A stretch of DNA of 34,223 bases from Sideroxydans sp. (GCA_016124455.1 WGNQ01000019.1:1-34223), one strand, 5' to 3'. Positions 1 through 8,346 are shown, counted from the first letter of the stretch. A program made the numbers and translations. Notes: generated by a model not told the origin, from the sequence alone.

Positions 1-7
1 CATGTTT

Positions 8-99
8 AATAATACGGACACAGAAATTCTCTCTTAACTTATTGATGGAGCGAAGGTTAAACGGCATTGCTCAGGAACACAAGCTCAATAATACGGACA
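8..99. repeat. 13-bp direct repeat pair in a gene-free edge
   Basis: The 13-mer AATAATACGGACA occurs at 8-20 and again at 87-99, so the copies are 79 bases apart. A related 'aacggac' lies near 139-145. No open frame of credible length runs through 1-200 and the composition is AT-richer than the neighbouring cys genes. It could be the remnant of a mobile-element end or a protein-binding repeat. I cannot identify the family. Confidence 0.5.
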
Positions 100-201
100 G
101 AACTCAAGGCGCATAAGAATGGCAGTTAACTAGTAGATAACGGACGTCATGAAGGAGAGCTGTAAGGGCAGCAATGGCCGAATAACCGACAGCAACAGCC
201 C

Positions 202-241
202 AAAATAAAAATGGCCTGACTGGAAAACCAGCCAGGCCATT
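202..241 (-). terminator. Intrinsic terminator of the cys operon
   Basis: Positions 210-223 pair with 228-241 around an AAAA loop (TTTT on the minus strand), giving a 14-bp stem with one mismatch or wobble. On the minus strand it is followed by TTTATTTT. It begins 28 bases past the cysN stop, as expected for the end of the TSUP-to-cysN operon. Confidence 0.9.
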
Positions 242-269
242 GCATCATTGCCCCATTAGCCGCCTGTGG

Positions 270-1562
270 TCAGATTATCATCCCCGCCGCCACGGTGTTG
301 TTGGTCGCCTCGTCAACCACGATGAAGCTGCCGGTGGCGCGGTCGATGGCGTAGCTGTCGAACACCAGCGGCTGCTGCACCTTGAGCGAGACCTGGGCGA
401 TGTCGTTCATCGCCAGCGTCTCGACGGGATGCAGTTCCAGCGTGTTGACGTCGACGCGGTGGTCGAGGCTGCTGAACAGGCATTTCGCCACGCGCGTGGT
501 GTGCTTGACCAGGTACTTGCGGCCCTTCTCCAGCGGCGCTTCCGCCAGCCAGCACAGCATGGCGCGGAATTCCTTCTCCACTTTCGGCACATGCGCATCG
601 ATCTTCACGAACATGTCGCCGCGCGAGATGTCGATCTCGTCCTCCAGCGTCAGCGCCACCGACTGCGGCGCATAGGCGGTCTGCAGCGCGCCGTCGTAGG
701 TACTGATCTGCTTCACCCTGCTGGTGCGGCCCGACGGCAGGATGGTGATCTCGTCGCCGACCGATATTTCGCCTGCCTCGATACGCCCCATGTAGCCCCT
801 GAAATCGTGATACGCCTGCGTCTGCGGGCGGCAGACCCACTGTACCGGGAAACGGAAATCGGTGGTGTTCACATCGTGGTCGATCTCCACCGTATCCAGG
901 TGCGACAGCAGCGCCGGCCCGGCATACCAGCCCAGGTTGTCGCCGCGCTCCACCACCATGTCGCCGTTCAGCGCGGACAGCGGGATGCACACCGGGTCGT
1001 CGATGCCGAGCGGCGCGGCAAACTTGCGGTATTCGTCGACGATCTCGTCGAAGCGCGCCTGCGAGTAGTCCACCATGTCCATCTTGTTCACCGCCAGCAC
1101 GATGTGCGGAATGCCGAGCAGGCTGGCCAGGTAGGTGTGGCGGCGCGTCTGGGTCAGCACGCCCTTGCGCGCATCGACCAGGATGATGGCCAGGTTGGCG
1201 GTGGAAGCCGCGGTCACCATGTTGCGCGTGTACTGCTCGTGCCCCGGCGTATCGCCGATGATGTACTTGCGGCGCGGCGTGGCGAAGTAGCGGTAGGCCA
1301 CGTCGATGGTGATGCCCTGCTCGCGCTCGGCCTGCAGCCCGTCGGTGAGCAGCGACAGGTCGACCACGTCCATGCCGCGCTTCGCGCTGGTCCTGGAAAT
1401 GGCCGAGAACTGGTCCTCGAAAATGGATTTCGAATCGTGCAGCAGTCGCCCGATCAGCGTGCTTTTCCCGTCATCGACACTGCCGGCAGTAATGAAGCGC
1501 AATAGTTGTATGGTGTTGCTCGCGTTTCCCGTTTCCAGAGAACCCGGATTTTCAATTTTCAT
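270..1562 (-). CDS. cysN: Sulfate adenylyltransferase subunit 1 (CysN GTPase)
   Basis: CysN is the regulatory GTPase subunit of ATP sulfurylase. With CysD it converts sulfate and ATP to adenosine 5'-phosphosulfate (APS) and diphosphate in the cytoplasm, coupling GTP hydrolysis to the unfavourable adenylation. The 430-residue protein shows the EF-Tu-like motifs in order: GSVDDGKST at residues 27-35 (P-loop), DTPGH at 104-108 and NKMD at 159-162, followed by beta-barrel domains. It is the short form: no C-terminal APS kinase (CysC) is fused, and none is seen nearby, which fits an APS-reductase route. The start is ATG at 1562 with an upstream AGGAAAG. It lies 15 bases after cysD, is last in the operon and is followed by a terminator. 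Confidence 0.96.
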   Translation of the reverse strand: MKIENPGSLETGNASNTIQLLRFITAGSVDDGKSTLIGRLLHDSKSIFEDQFSAISRTSAKRGMDVVDLSLLTDGLQAEREQGITIDVAYRYFATPRRKYIIGDTPGHEQYTRNMVTAASTANLAIILVDARKGVLTQTRRHTYLASLLGIPHIVLAVNKMDMVDYSQARFDEIVDEYRKFAAPLGIDDPVCIPLSALNGDMVVERGDNLGWYAGPALLSHLDTVEIDHDVNTTDFRFPVQWVCRPQTQAYHDFRGYMGRIEAGEISVGDEITILPSGRTSRVKQISTYDGALQTAYAPQSVALTLEDEIDISRGDMFVKIDAHVPKVEKEFRAMLCWLAEAPLEKGRKYLVKHTTRVAKCLFSSLDHRVDVNTLELHPVETLAMNDIAQVSLKVQQPLVFDSYAIDRATGSFIVVDEATNNTVAAGMII

Positions 1563-1577
1563 GACCTGCTCGCTTTC

Positions 1578-2486
1578 CTAGAAATAGCCTTCTTTTTTGC
1601 GCAGCTCCATCGACGCCTCGGAGGTCTGGTCGTCCATGCGGGTCGCGCCACGCTCGGTAATGCGCGTGGCCGCGGTTTCTGCGATGATTTCCTCGACCGT
1701 GCGCGCGGTCGATTCGACCGGCGCAGTACAGGTCATGTCGCCCACCGTGCGGAAACGCACCGACACCACCTCGACCTTTTCGCCGGGCTTGGGCTGCACC
1801 AGGCTGGACACCGGGATCACCGAACCGCCGCGGCGTATCACTTCGCGTTCGTGTGCGTAGTAAATGCTCGGGATGTGCAGGCGTTCGCGGCCGATGTATT
1901 GCCAGATGTCCATCTCGGTCCAGTTGGAAATCGGGAACACGCGGATATTCTCGCCGGCGTGCACGCGGGTGTTGTAGATGTCCCACAGTTCCGGCCGCTG
2001 GTTCTTCGGGTCCCACTGGCCGAACTCGTCGCGAAACGAAAAGATGCGTTCCTTGGCGCGCGCCTTTTCCTCGTCGCGCCGCGCACCGCCGAGGCAGGCG
2101 TCGAAACCGAACTCCTCTATGGTTTCCAGCAAGGTCACCGACTGGAACGGGTTGCGCGGCAAATCCGGGTTCTTGATCACGATGCTGCCGCGCCTGATCG
2201 AATCTTCGAGCGAACGCACGATCAGCCGTTCGCCGAGGTCGGCGGCCAGCTTGTCGCGGCACGCGATCACCTCGGGGAAGTTGTGCTCGGTATCGATGTG
2301 CACCAGCGGGAACGGGAATTTCGCCGGGCGGAATGCCTTCTCCGCCAGCCGCAGCATGACGATGGAATCCTTGCCGCCGGAAAACAGCAGCGCGGGATTT
2401 TTGCACTCGGCCGCGACCTCGCGCATGATGTGGATCGACTCGCTCTCCAGTGCGTCGAGATGGGTGAAGGTATGGGGTGCATTCAT
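1578..2486 (-). CDS. cysD: Sulfate adenylyltransferase subunit 2 (CysD)
   Basis: CysD is the catalytic subunit of ATP sulfurylase, forming APS from sulfate and ATP together with CysN. The open frame extends well upstream, but the start chosen is the ATG at 2486. It gives 302 residues, the usual family length, and has GAGGAA about 8 bases upstream. The PP-loop SGGKDS lies at residues 36-41, near the N terminus, and the C terminus ends in the typical lysine-rich KKEGYF. It sits between cysH (16 bases away) and cysN (15 bases away) in the same operon. Confidence 0.96.
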   Translation of the reverse strand: MNAPHTFTHLDALESESIHIMREVAAECKNPALLFSGGKDSIVMLRLAEKAFRPAKFPFPLVHIDTEHNFPEVIACRDKLAADLGERLIVRSLEDSIRRGSIVIKNPDLPRNPFQSVTLLETIEEFGFDACLGGARRDEEKARAKERIFSFRDEFGQWDPKNQRPELWDIYNTRVHAGENIRVFPISNWTEMDIWQYIGRERLHIPSIYYAHEREVIRRGGSVIPVSSLVQPKPGEKVEVVSVRFRTVGDMTCTAPVESTARTVEEIIAETAATRITERGATRMDDQTSEASMELRKKEGYF

Positions 2487-2502
2487 GCTGTCGTTCCTCG
2501 AT

Positions 2503-3216
2503 TCAAGATACTGTGGCCGGCTGCAGCGGCGTGATGTTGCCGACATGCAAGCCGCATTCCTTGCCGCTGGCGTCTTCCCACCACCAGCGCCCGGCGCGAA
2601 TGTCCTCGCCCACGGAGATCGCCCGGGTGCACGGCGCGCAGCCGATGCTGGGATAGAAGCGGTCATGCAGCTTGTTGTACGGCACGTTGTTGGCCTTGAG
2701 GTATGCCCAGACCTCGGCATTGCTCCAGTCCAGCAGCGGATTGAACTTCTGCAACCCGTTGTCGGCATCGTAGGACGAGACGGCCAGTTCGCCACGCGTC
2801 GCCGCCTGTTCACGGCGCATGCCGGTAATCCACGCGCGCTTGCCGGCCAGCGCACGGCGCAACGGCTCCACCTTGCGGATGTGGCAGCAGTGCTTGCGGT
2901 TGTCCACGCTGTCGTAAAAGCCGTTCGCGCCGTGCTGCGCCACGTATTCCTCGACCCGTGCGCTGTCCGGGAAATAGACGTGCAGCGGGATGCTGTAATG
3001 CGAGCGCACCTCCTGCATCAGATCGTAGGTTTCCTGCGGCAGGCGCCCGGTGTCCAGGCTGAACATCTCGATGCCAGGCAGCAGCCTGGCGATCAGGTCG
3101 GTCAGCACCATGTCTTCCGCGCCCAGGCTGTTGGCAAAAGTCGCCGGCGCATAGTCGCGCGCCGCTTGCGCCAGCACCACGACCGCCTGTTCTATTTTCT
3201 GGTCCAGTGTGCTCAT
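2503..3216 (-). CDS. cysH: Assimilatory APS reductase (CysH, 4Fe-4S type)
   Basis: This enzyme reduces APS (rather than PAPS) to sulfite and AMP with thioredoxin or glutaredoxin as donor. The 237-residue protein carries the paired cysteines C110-C111 and the C193-x2-C196 motif that bind the 4Fe-4S cluster in APS-type enzymes. The catalytic ECGLHV tail has its cysteine at residue 221. The cluster motif supports APS specificity and agrees with the absence of cysC. Two in-frame ATGs exist, at 3225 and 3216. I chose 3216 because GAGG lies about 10 bases upstream and the ATG overlaps the stop of the DUF934 gene as ATGA, implying translational coupling. The 3225 start would put GAGG only one base away. 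Confidence 0.95.
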   Translation of the reverse strand: MSTLDQKIEQAVVVLAQAARDYAPATFANSLGAEDMVLTDLIARLLPGIEMFSLDTGRLPQETYDLMQEVRSHYSIPLHVYFPDSARVEEYVAQHGANGFYDSVDNRKHCCHIRKVEPLRRALAGKRAWITGMRREQAATRGELAVSSYDADNGLQKFNPLLDWSNAEVWAYLKANNVPYNKLHDRFYPSIGCAPCTRAISVGEDIRAGRWWWEDASGKECGLHVGNITPLQPATVS

Positions 3217-3731
3217 GCCAGCCATGCCTCACGTTGTACGCGGCGGAACAGCGGCAATTCGCGGTCTGCCGACGCCTGGTAGACCTCGGAAAAGTCGCCC
3301 AGCCCTTTCAGCGCATCGTGGATATCCTTGTCCGCGCGCGGAACGAAGGCATCGAAACCCACACGCTGCATGTAGAACAGCTGGTCGCGCAACACATCGC
3401 CGATGGCGCGCAGTTCGCCGCGATAGCCGAAGCGCGTACGCAGCAGGTAGGCAATGGTGTAACCGCGGCCGTCGGTAAACCTGGGGAAATCCACGGCGAT
3501 CACGGCAAACTTTTCCAGCTCGCCCTGCACGGCTTCCGGGCGTTCGTCGCTGGCCAGCCACACGCCCAGTTCGGCCCGGCTGCCGAGCCCGGCGTGCTGC
3601 GCCTGCCATACCTTGAGCGGCACGATGACTTTGCCCGCAGGCACCACGACGCGCTCTGCCGCCTCGTCCGGTGCCGGGCGCAGGATGGTCCATTCGTCCG
3701 GCACCACCGCCTTGTTTTTAATGATGTCCAT
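3213..3731 (-). CDS. DUF934 family protein of sulfite reduction
   Basis: This 172-residue protein matches the DUF934 family, which in proteobacteria almost always sits next to cysI and is often labelled 'oxidoreductase probably involved in sulfite reduction'. Its biochemical role is not established, and I see no cysteine cluster or nucleotide-binding motif. The start is ATG at 3731, two bases after the cysI stop, with GAGG about 9 bases upstream inside the end of cysI. Its stop overlaps the cysH start. Tight coupling to both neighbours suggests a role tied to the siroheme reductase, for example electron delivery or assembly; that is inference. Confidence 0.85.
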   Translation of the reverse strand: MDIIKNKAVVPDEWTILRPAPDEAAERVVVPAGKVIVPLKVWQAQHAGLGSRAELGVWLASDERPEAVQGELEKFAVIAVDFPRFTDGRGYTIAYLLRTRFGYRGELRAIGDVLRDQLFYMQRVGFDAFVPRADKDIHDALKGLGDFSEVYQASADRELPLFRRVQREAWLA

Positions 3732-3733
3732 AT

Positions 3734-5479
3734 CTAGAACCTCGGTGAATAAAACGGCGTGTCGTAACTCACGCCTTTTGGCAGCAACGCGTAGGCCTCG
3801 CCATTCAGGCTCTCGTTTTCGGCTATCGGCGTGGCATAGACGAACTCCTTGAACGGCTCGTGGCCGATGCGGCGCACCGTGTCGATGAAACGTTCGCCGG
3901 CGAGCCGCTCGCGCACATACACCTGCAGCAGGCGCTCAATCGCTTCCGGCACCTGCTGGAAGCTGAACGCGCGGCCGATCACCTTGCCGATCGCCGCATC
4001 GTTGCCCTGCGCGCCACCGATCGAGACCTGGTACCACTCGCTGCCGTCCTTGTCGACGCCGAGCACACCGATGTGGCCGACCGAGTTGTGGCCGCAGGCA
4101 TTCATGCAGCCGGACATGTTGAGTTCGATGTCGCCGATGTCGTGCAGGAAATCGAGCCGGTCGAAACGCTCGGCGATGGCCTTTGCCAGCGGGATGGAAC
4201 GGGCATTGGCCAGCGCACAGAAGTCACCGCCGGGGCAGCAGATCATGTCAGTGAGCAGGTTGATGTTGGGCGTGGCCATGCCGTGTGCCGTGGCCGCCTC
4301 CCACAGCGCAATCAGGTCGGATTTCTTCACGTCGGCCAGCACCAGGTTCTGCATGTGGCTGATGCGCAATTCGCCAAAGCTGAAACGGTCGGCGAGCTCG
4401 GCTGCCGCATCGATCTGCTGCGCCGTGGCATCGCCCGGCGCGACGCCGGTTTTCTTCAGCGACAGCACCACCGCGGCATAGCCCGGTATCTTGTGCGGCT
4501 TGACGTTGCGCTGCAGCCAGTTGGCGAAGGCCTTGTTCTCGGCCTGCAGTTCCGCCACCCCCGCATCGTGCGGCGGCAGCGTTGCATAAGCCGGCGCGGT
4601 GAAATGCGCGGCGACACGGTCGAGCTCGGCCTGGGTCAGCGTGCCCGGGCCATCCTTGCTGTGCTGCCACTCGGCTTCCACCTGGCGCCGGAATTCCTCG
4701 ATGCCGAGCGCCTTCACCAGAATCTTGATGCGCGCCTTGTACAGGTTGTCGCGGCGGCCATGCTGGTTATATACGCGGACGATGGACTCCACATAGGTCA
4801 TCACGTGCTGCCACGGCACGAAGCCGCATATTTCGGTGCCCAGCATCGGCGTACGGCCGAGGCCGCCGCCGACCAGCACGCGGAAGCCCACTTCCCCCTG
4901 CGGGTTGCGGACAACGGACAGGCCGATGTCGTGCACCGCGATCGCGGCACGATCCTGCTCGCCGCCGCTGATGGCGAACTTGAACTTGCGCGGCAGGTAG
5001 GCGAACTCCGGATGGAAGGTCGTCCACTGCCGCAGCATCTCGGCATACGGCCGCGGATCGACGATCTCATCCCGGGCCACCCCGGCATACTCGTCCGAGG
5101 TAATGTTGCGCATGCAATTGCCCGAAGTCTGGTTGCAGTGCAGGCCGACCGTGGCCAGCTCCGCCAGGATATCCGGCGTGTCTTCCAGCTTGAGCCAGTT
5201 GAACTGGATGTTCTGCCGCGTGGTGAAATGGCCGTAGCCGCGGTCGTACTTGCGCGCAATCTGCGCGAACTTGCGCATCTGGGCAGAGTTGATCAGGCCG
5301 TACGGCACGGCAATGCGCAGCATGTAGGCATGCACCTGCATGTACAAGCCGTTCTGCAGCCGCAGGATGCGGAACTCGTCCTCGGCCAGCTCGCCGGACA
5401 GGCGGCGACGCACCTGGTCGCCATACTGCGCCACACGCTCGGCCGCAATCTGATGATCGATCTGATCGTAGCGGTACAT
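3734..5479 (-). CDS. cysI: Siroheme nitrite/sulfite reductase, CysI-type hemoprotein
   Basis: The protein reduces sulfite to sulfide with six electrons, using siroheme coupled to a 4Fe-4S cluster. The 581-residue sequence contains the two ferredoxin-like and siroheme-binding halves typical of the family. The cluster-binding cysteines are at 415 and 421 (CPGGDFC) and at 458 and 462 (CMNAC). A TTG two codons upstream, overlapping the previous stop, is possible, but the ATG at 5479 has GAGG seven bases upstream and is preferred. No flavoprotein subunit CysJ is encoded in the window, so ferredoxin or another donor is likely. A nitrite-reductase role cannot be excluded from sequence alone, but the cys context strongly favours sulfite. 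Confidence 0.94.
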   Translation of the reverse strand: MYRYDQIDHQIAAERVAQYGDQVRRRLSGELAEDEFRILRLQNGLYMQVHAYMLRIAVPYGLINSAQMRKFAQIARKYDRGYGHFTTRQNIQFNWLKLEDTPDILAELATVGLHCNQTSGNCMRNITSDEYAGVARDEIVDPRPYAEMLRQWTTFHPEFAYLPRKFKFAISGGEQDRAAIAVHDIGLSVVRNPQGEVGFRVLVGGGLGRTPMLGTEICGFVPWQHVMTYVESIVRVYNQHGRRDNLYKARIKILVKALGIEEFRRQVEAEWQHSKDGPGTLTQAELDRVAAHFTAPAYATLPPHDAGVAELQAENKAFANWLQRNVKPHKIPGYAAVVLSLKKTGVAPGDATAQQIDAAAELADRFSFGELRISHMQNLVLADVKKSDLIALWEAATAHGMATPNINLLTDMICCPGGDFCALANARSIPLAKAIAERFDRLDFLHDIGDIELNMSGCMNACGHNSVGHIGVLGVDKDGSEWYQVSIGGAQGNDAAIGKVIGRAFSFQQVPEAIERLLQVYVRERLAGERFIDTVRRIGHEPFKEFVYATPIAENESLNGEAYALLPKGVSYDTPFYSPRF

Positions 5480-5481
5480 GG

Positions 5482-5712
5482 TCAATCCTCGGTCTGGTAA
5501 TGCCTGGATACCGGCAACAGCAATGCCGCAGCCAGCGGGAATTGCGTGCCGTACTTCAGGATGTGGTCGACGTCGTCGTCTTCGTCGTGGCGCAGCGCCA
5601 TGCCGATATAGGCATGCTCGCCGCTCTGCCCGACGACCACGCCGACGCGGCCGCCGCAGCCGTTGAACCAGCTCACCTGTTTGGGTTTATTGGGTTTATT
5701 GGTACTCATCAT
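5482..5712 (-). CDS. Small uncharacterised protein upstream of cysI
   Basis: This open frame of 76 residues (75 if the second of two adjacent ATGs, at 5709, is used) has AGGA four to seven bases upstream and ends three bases before the cysI ATG. The middle carries a glycine-rich stretch, CGGRVGVVVGQ, followed by an acidic DEDDD run. There are no membrane segments. I do not recognise a named family, though short proteins of this kind do occur beside cysI in related betaproteobacteria (from memory, unchecked). The position inside a tightly packed operon and good ribosome-binding site support a real gene, presumably linked to sulfite reduction. Confidence 0.75.
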   Translation of the reverse strand: MMSTNKPNKPKQVSWFNGCGGRVGVVVGQSGEHAYIGMALRHDEDDDVDHILKYGTQFPLAAALLLPVSRHYQTED

Positions 5713-5718
5713 CCATTC

Positions 5719-6501
5719 CTAAACAAATACAAATCTCAGTCCTATCATCATCAGCATGGTCGCCAATGTCGGGCGCAGCACCCGTTCCGGAATCTTCACG
5801 CCGAGGTGGCTGCCGAGGTAGATGCCGGGCAGCGAACCCAGCAGCAGGCTGCCCAGCAGCCCGTAATCCACGGTACCCAGCGCGGCATGTCCCAGCCCCG
5901 CGACCAGCGTCAGCGGCACCGCATGTGCGATATCGGTGCCGACGATCTTGGCCGTGGCCGTACGCGGATACAGGAACAGCAGCACCACCACGCCCAGCGC
6001 CCCCGCCCCCACCGAGGAGATGGTCACCAGCGCCCCGAGCACTGCGCCGGTCAGGATCGTGGCGGCGGTCAGGTGGTGGTCGCGCAGTTCACGCAGTACG
6101 CCGTCCGGCCGGCGGGCCAGTTGCTGCAGCTGCGGCTTGAGCAGCAGCGCAAGGGCGGTCAGCACCAGTGCCACGCTGAGCACCCCGGTAATCAGCGCCT
6201 GCAGGTGCCGCGCATCCAGTGCCAGCCCTTTCAGCACCAGCAGGCTCAGCAGTGCGGCAGGCACGCTGCCCAGCGCCAGCAGCCCGACCACGCGCCAGTC
6301 CACCGTGCCGTGGCGGCTGTGCGCCCAGCTGCCGCCGAGCTTGGTCAGCGCGGCATACAGCAGGTCGGTGCCGACCGCGGTGGCCGGCGCAACGCCGAAC
6401 ACCAGCACCAGCAACGGCGTCATCAGCGAACCGCCGCCGACACCGGTCACACCGACGACGAAGCCCACCAGAAAACCTGAAAATGTGTAGAGCCAGTCCA
6501 T
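5719..6501 (-). CDS. TSUP-family (TauE/SafE) membrane permease
   Basis: The 260-residue protein is very hydrophobic with about eight membrane segments and an N-terminal glycine-rich GVTGVGGGSLMTP motif, the hallmark of the TSUP (formerly DUF81) family. The family moves small sulfur-containing anions such as sulfate, sulfite or sulfoacetate. As first gene of a cysteine-biosynthesis operon it is most simply read as a sulfate importer or sulfite exporter; the direction cannot be read from sequence. The frame opens 17 codons further upstream, but ATG at 6501 has AGGAGA about 5 bases upstream, and the extra N terminus would overlap the divergent regulatory region. Confidence 0.9.
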   Translation of the reverse strand: MDWLYTFSGFLVGFVVGVTGVGGGSLMTPLLVLVFGVAPATAVGTDLLYAALTKLGGSWAHSRHGTVDWRVVGLLALGSVPAALLSLLVLKGLALDARHLQALITGVLSVALVLTALALLLKPQLQQLARRPDGVLRELRDHHLTAATILTGAVLGALVTISSVGAGALGVVVLLFLYPRTATAKIVGTDIAHAVPLTLVAGLGHAALGTVDYGLLGSLLLGSLPGIYLGSHLGVKIPERVLRPTLATMLMMIGLRFVFV

Positions 6502-6553
6502 GCCATCTCCTGAATTGGAGTGCATCGTAATGGACGGGTATATGAATAACAAA

Positions 6554-6562
6554 TGGTATTAT
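6554..6562 (+). promoter_or_regulatory. Candidate extended -10 promoter for cysB
   Basis: TG-G-TATTAT at 6554-6562 matches an extended -10 element (TGnTATAAT) and would place transcription start near 6569, about 33 bases before the cysB ATG. No good -35 is seen at the expected distance. The divergent TSUP operon must also be transcribed from this 100-bp gap, but I cannot pick its promoter confidently. Confidence 0.4.
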
Positions 6563-6571
6563 GTTAGTATT

Positions 6572-6590
6572 TTATAACTTATCGTTATAA
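6572..6590. promoter_or_regulatory. Perfect palindrome, candidate LysR (CysB) site
   Basis: TTATAAC (6572-6578) and GTTATAA (6584-6590) form a perfect 7-bp inverted repeat with a 5-base spacer. A weaker related element (ATAAC-5 bases-GTATT) lies at about 6546-6560. LysR-type regulators typically bind such dyads in divergent intergenic regions. The site lies between the predicted cysB promoter and its start codon, a position that would suit autorepression. Binding by this CysB is inference. Confidence 0.55.
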
Positions 6591-6601
6591 GGAAACGCGG
6601 C

Positions 6602-7543
6602 ATGAATTTGCAGCAATTGCGCTACCTGCAGGAGATCGCGCGGCAGGGACTGAAGATATCCGATGCGGCGGATGCGCTATATACCTCGCAACCCGGCATA
6701 AGTAAACAGATCCGGCTGCTGGAAGAAGAACTCGGCATCGAGATTTTCACGCGCAACGGCAAGCGCATCACCGCCATCACCGAGCCCGGCAAGGCCATCC
6801 TGGAAATCGCCCAGCGCATCCTGCACGACACCGACAACCTGAAACAGGTCAGCGAGGAATTCCGCGCGCAGGACAGCGGCACGCTGACCATCGCCACCAC
6901 GCATACCCAGGCGCGCTACGCGCTGCCGCCGGTGGTCAAGCAGTTCATCAGGCGCTACCCCAAGGTCAAGCTCGAACTGCATCAGGGCAACCCGACGCAG
7001 ATCGCGGAACAGGTGCTGGACGGCGAGGCGGACATTGCCATCGCCACCGAGAGCCTGGCGCTGTACGACGAACTGGTTACCCTGCCCTGCTACGAATGGA
7101 ACCATTGCATCATCACGCCGCCGAAGCACCCGCTGCTGCAGGAGAAAAAGCTCACGCTGGAAAAAGTCGCGCAGTACCCGATCATCACCTACGACTTCGC
7201 CTTTACCGGCCGCAACAAGATCAACGCCGCATTCCAGGCCAGCGGGATCATGCCCAACGTCGTGCTCAGCGCGATCGATGCCGACGTGATCAAGACCTAT
7301 GTCGAGCTCGGCCTGGGCATCGGCATCGTCGCCCGCATGGCCTACATCCCGGAACGCGACAGGCAATTGCGCATGCTCGATGCCGCGCACCTGTTCCAGC
7401 CCAGCACCACGCGTATCGCCATCCGCAAGAACGAATACCTGCGCGGTTACAGCTACGACCTCATCGAACTGTTCGCGCCCCACCTGACACGCGATATCAT
7501 CGCGCACGCCCTGGACAACGCAAGCAACAGGAGTCAGCCATGA
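6602..7543 (+). CDS. cysB: CysB-type LysR transcriptional regulator
   Basis: The product is a 313-residue LysR-family regulator: winged helix-turn-helix at residues 1-60, then a two-lobed effector domain. The TTHTQARY segment at residues 99-106 corresponds to the sulfate/inducer-binding threonines of E. coli CysB (T100, T102 and Q103 match in number). CysB proteins activate sulfate-assimilation genes in the presence of N- or O-acetylserine and repress their own gene. The gene is divergent from the cys operon, with the dyad described above in between. The start is ATG at 6602 with AAGGAA seven bases upstream. Its stop overlaps the next gene's start as ATGA. Confidence 0.92.
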   Translation: MNLQQLRYLQEIARQGLKISDAADALYTSQPGISKQIRLLEEELGIEIFTRNGKRITAITEPGKAILEIAQRILHDTDNLKQVSEEFRAQDSGTLTIATTHTQARYALPPVVKQFIRRYPKVKLELHQGNPTQIAEQVLDGEADIAIATESLALYDELVTLPCYEWNHCIITPPKHPLLQEKKLTLEKVAQYPIITYDFAFTGRNKINAAFQASGIMPNVVLSAIDADVIKTYVELGLGIGIVARMAYIPERDRQLRMLDAAHLFQPSTTRIAIRKNEYLRGYSYDLIELFAPHLTRDIIAHALDNASNRSQP

Positions 7544-8295
7544 AACACGAAGCCGCCATGAACGAAACCATCGACACCCTGCTGTCGCACCGCAGCATCC
7601 GCAGTTACAGCAGCGAGCCGGTCAGCGACGACATGCTGGACGCCATCATCGAATGCGCCCATCGCGCGCCCACCTCGATGAACGCGCAGGAAATTTCACT
7701 GGTGGTGGTACGCGACGCGGAGAAGCGCGCAAAAATCGCCGCACTCGCCGGCGGCCAGGCATGGATCGCGCAGGCACCGGTATTCATCGCCATCGTCATC
7801 GACTTCCACAAGACGCAGCTCGGGCTGCACAAGGCCGGGCTGACGCAGGTCATCCACGAAAGCATGGAGGGCTACGGCGTCGCCGCGGTGGATGCGGGCA
7901 TCGCACTGGGAAAAATGATGACCGCCGCGCAATCGCTGGGACTGGGCATCGTGCCCATCGGCGGCATCCGCCGCAACCCGCAGGACATGATCGATCTGCT
8001 CGGCCTGCCGCCGCTCACCTTCCCGCTGGTCGGCATGTGCCTCGGCCACATTGCCAACGACGCGGCGCAGAAACCGCGCATGGCCATGCGCACCTTCCGC
8101 CACGACGAGCGCTACGATGCCGCCGGCTATGCACAGGCAATCGACGCCTATGACGCAACCATCATGGAATACTGGAAACAGATCGGGCGCAGCGATGGGC
8201 TGCCGTGGTCGGCCAACCTCGCGCCGCTCAAGGGTGTGTACTACCCGCAGGTGAAACCGGTGGCAGCCAGGCAGGGCTTGCTGAACGACAAGTGA
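7540..8295 (+). CDS. NfsA-like flavin-dependent nitroreductase
   Basis: The 251-residue protein belongs to the nitroreductase superfamily (FMN-dependent NAD(P)H oxidoreductases), closest in layout to the NfsA/FRP subgroup. It has an N-terminal HRSIRSY motif contacting the FMN phosphate, a GIVPIGGIRRNP segment and a C-terminal extension of roughly 65 residues. Such enzymes reduce nitroaromatics, quinones or flavins; the native substrate is unknown. The start is ATG at 7540 with AGGAG seven bases upstream, overlapping the cysB stop by four bases, so the two are translationally coupled. That coupling to cysB suggests a sulfur-linked role such as reduced-flavin supply, but this is inference. Confidence 0.88.
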   Translation: MKHEAAMNETIDTLLSHRSIRSYSSEPVSDDMLDAIIECAHRAPTSMNAQEISLVVVRDAEKRAKIAALAGGQAWIAQAPVFIAIVIDFHKTQLGLHKAGLTQVIHESMEGYGVAAVDAGIALGKMMTAAQSLGLGIVPIGGIRRNPQDMIDLLGLPPLTFPLVGMCLGHIANDAAQKPRMAMRTFRHDERYDAAGYAQAIDAYDATIMEYWKQIGRSDGLPWSANLAPLKGVYYPQVKPVAARQGLLNDK

Positions 8296-8337
8296 TCCCG
8301 GGTATTTTCCTTAATAAACCGGACGCATCCAAATATC

Positions 8338-8346
8338 TGTTATGAT
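8338..8346 (+). promoter_or_regulatory. Extended -10 promoter of the cold-shock gene
   Basis: TG-T-TATGAT at 8338-8346 is a near-consensus extended -10 element. There is no convincing -35. Start near 8353 would leave a leader of about 106 bases before the ATG, consistent with the long structured 5' leaders of cspA-type genes. Confidence 0.55.

Noticed and set aside
5483..5485. TTG start for cysI overlapping the preceding stop
   Set aside because: The Shine-Dalgarno GAGG lies too close to the TTG but seven bases from the ATG at 5479.
3860..5500. A 546-codon open frame on the plus strand opposite cysI
   Set aside because: It is exactly antisense to a gene with intact catalytic motifs, has histidine/arginine/glutamine-rich composition typical of GC-driven antisense frames, and shows no domain.
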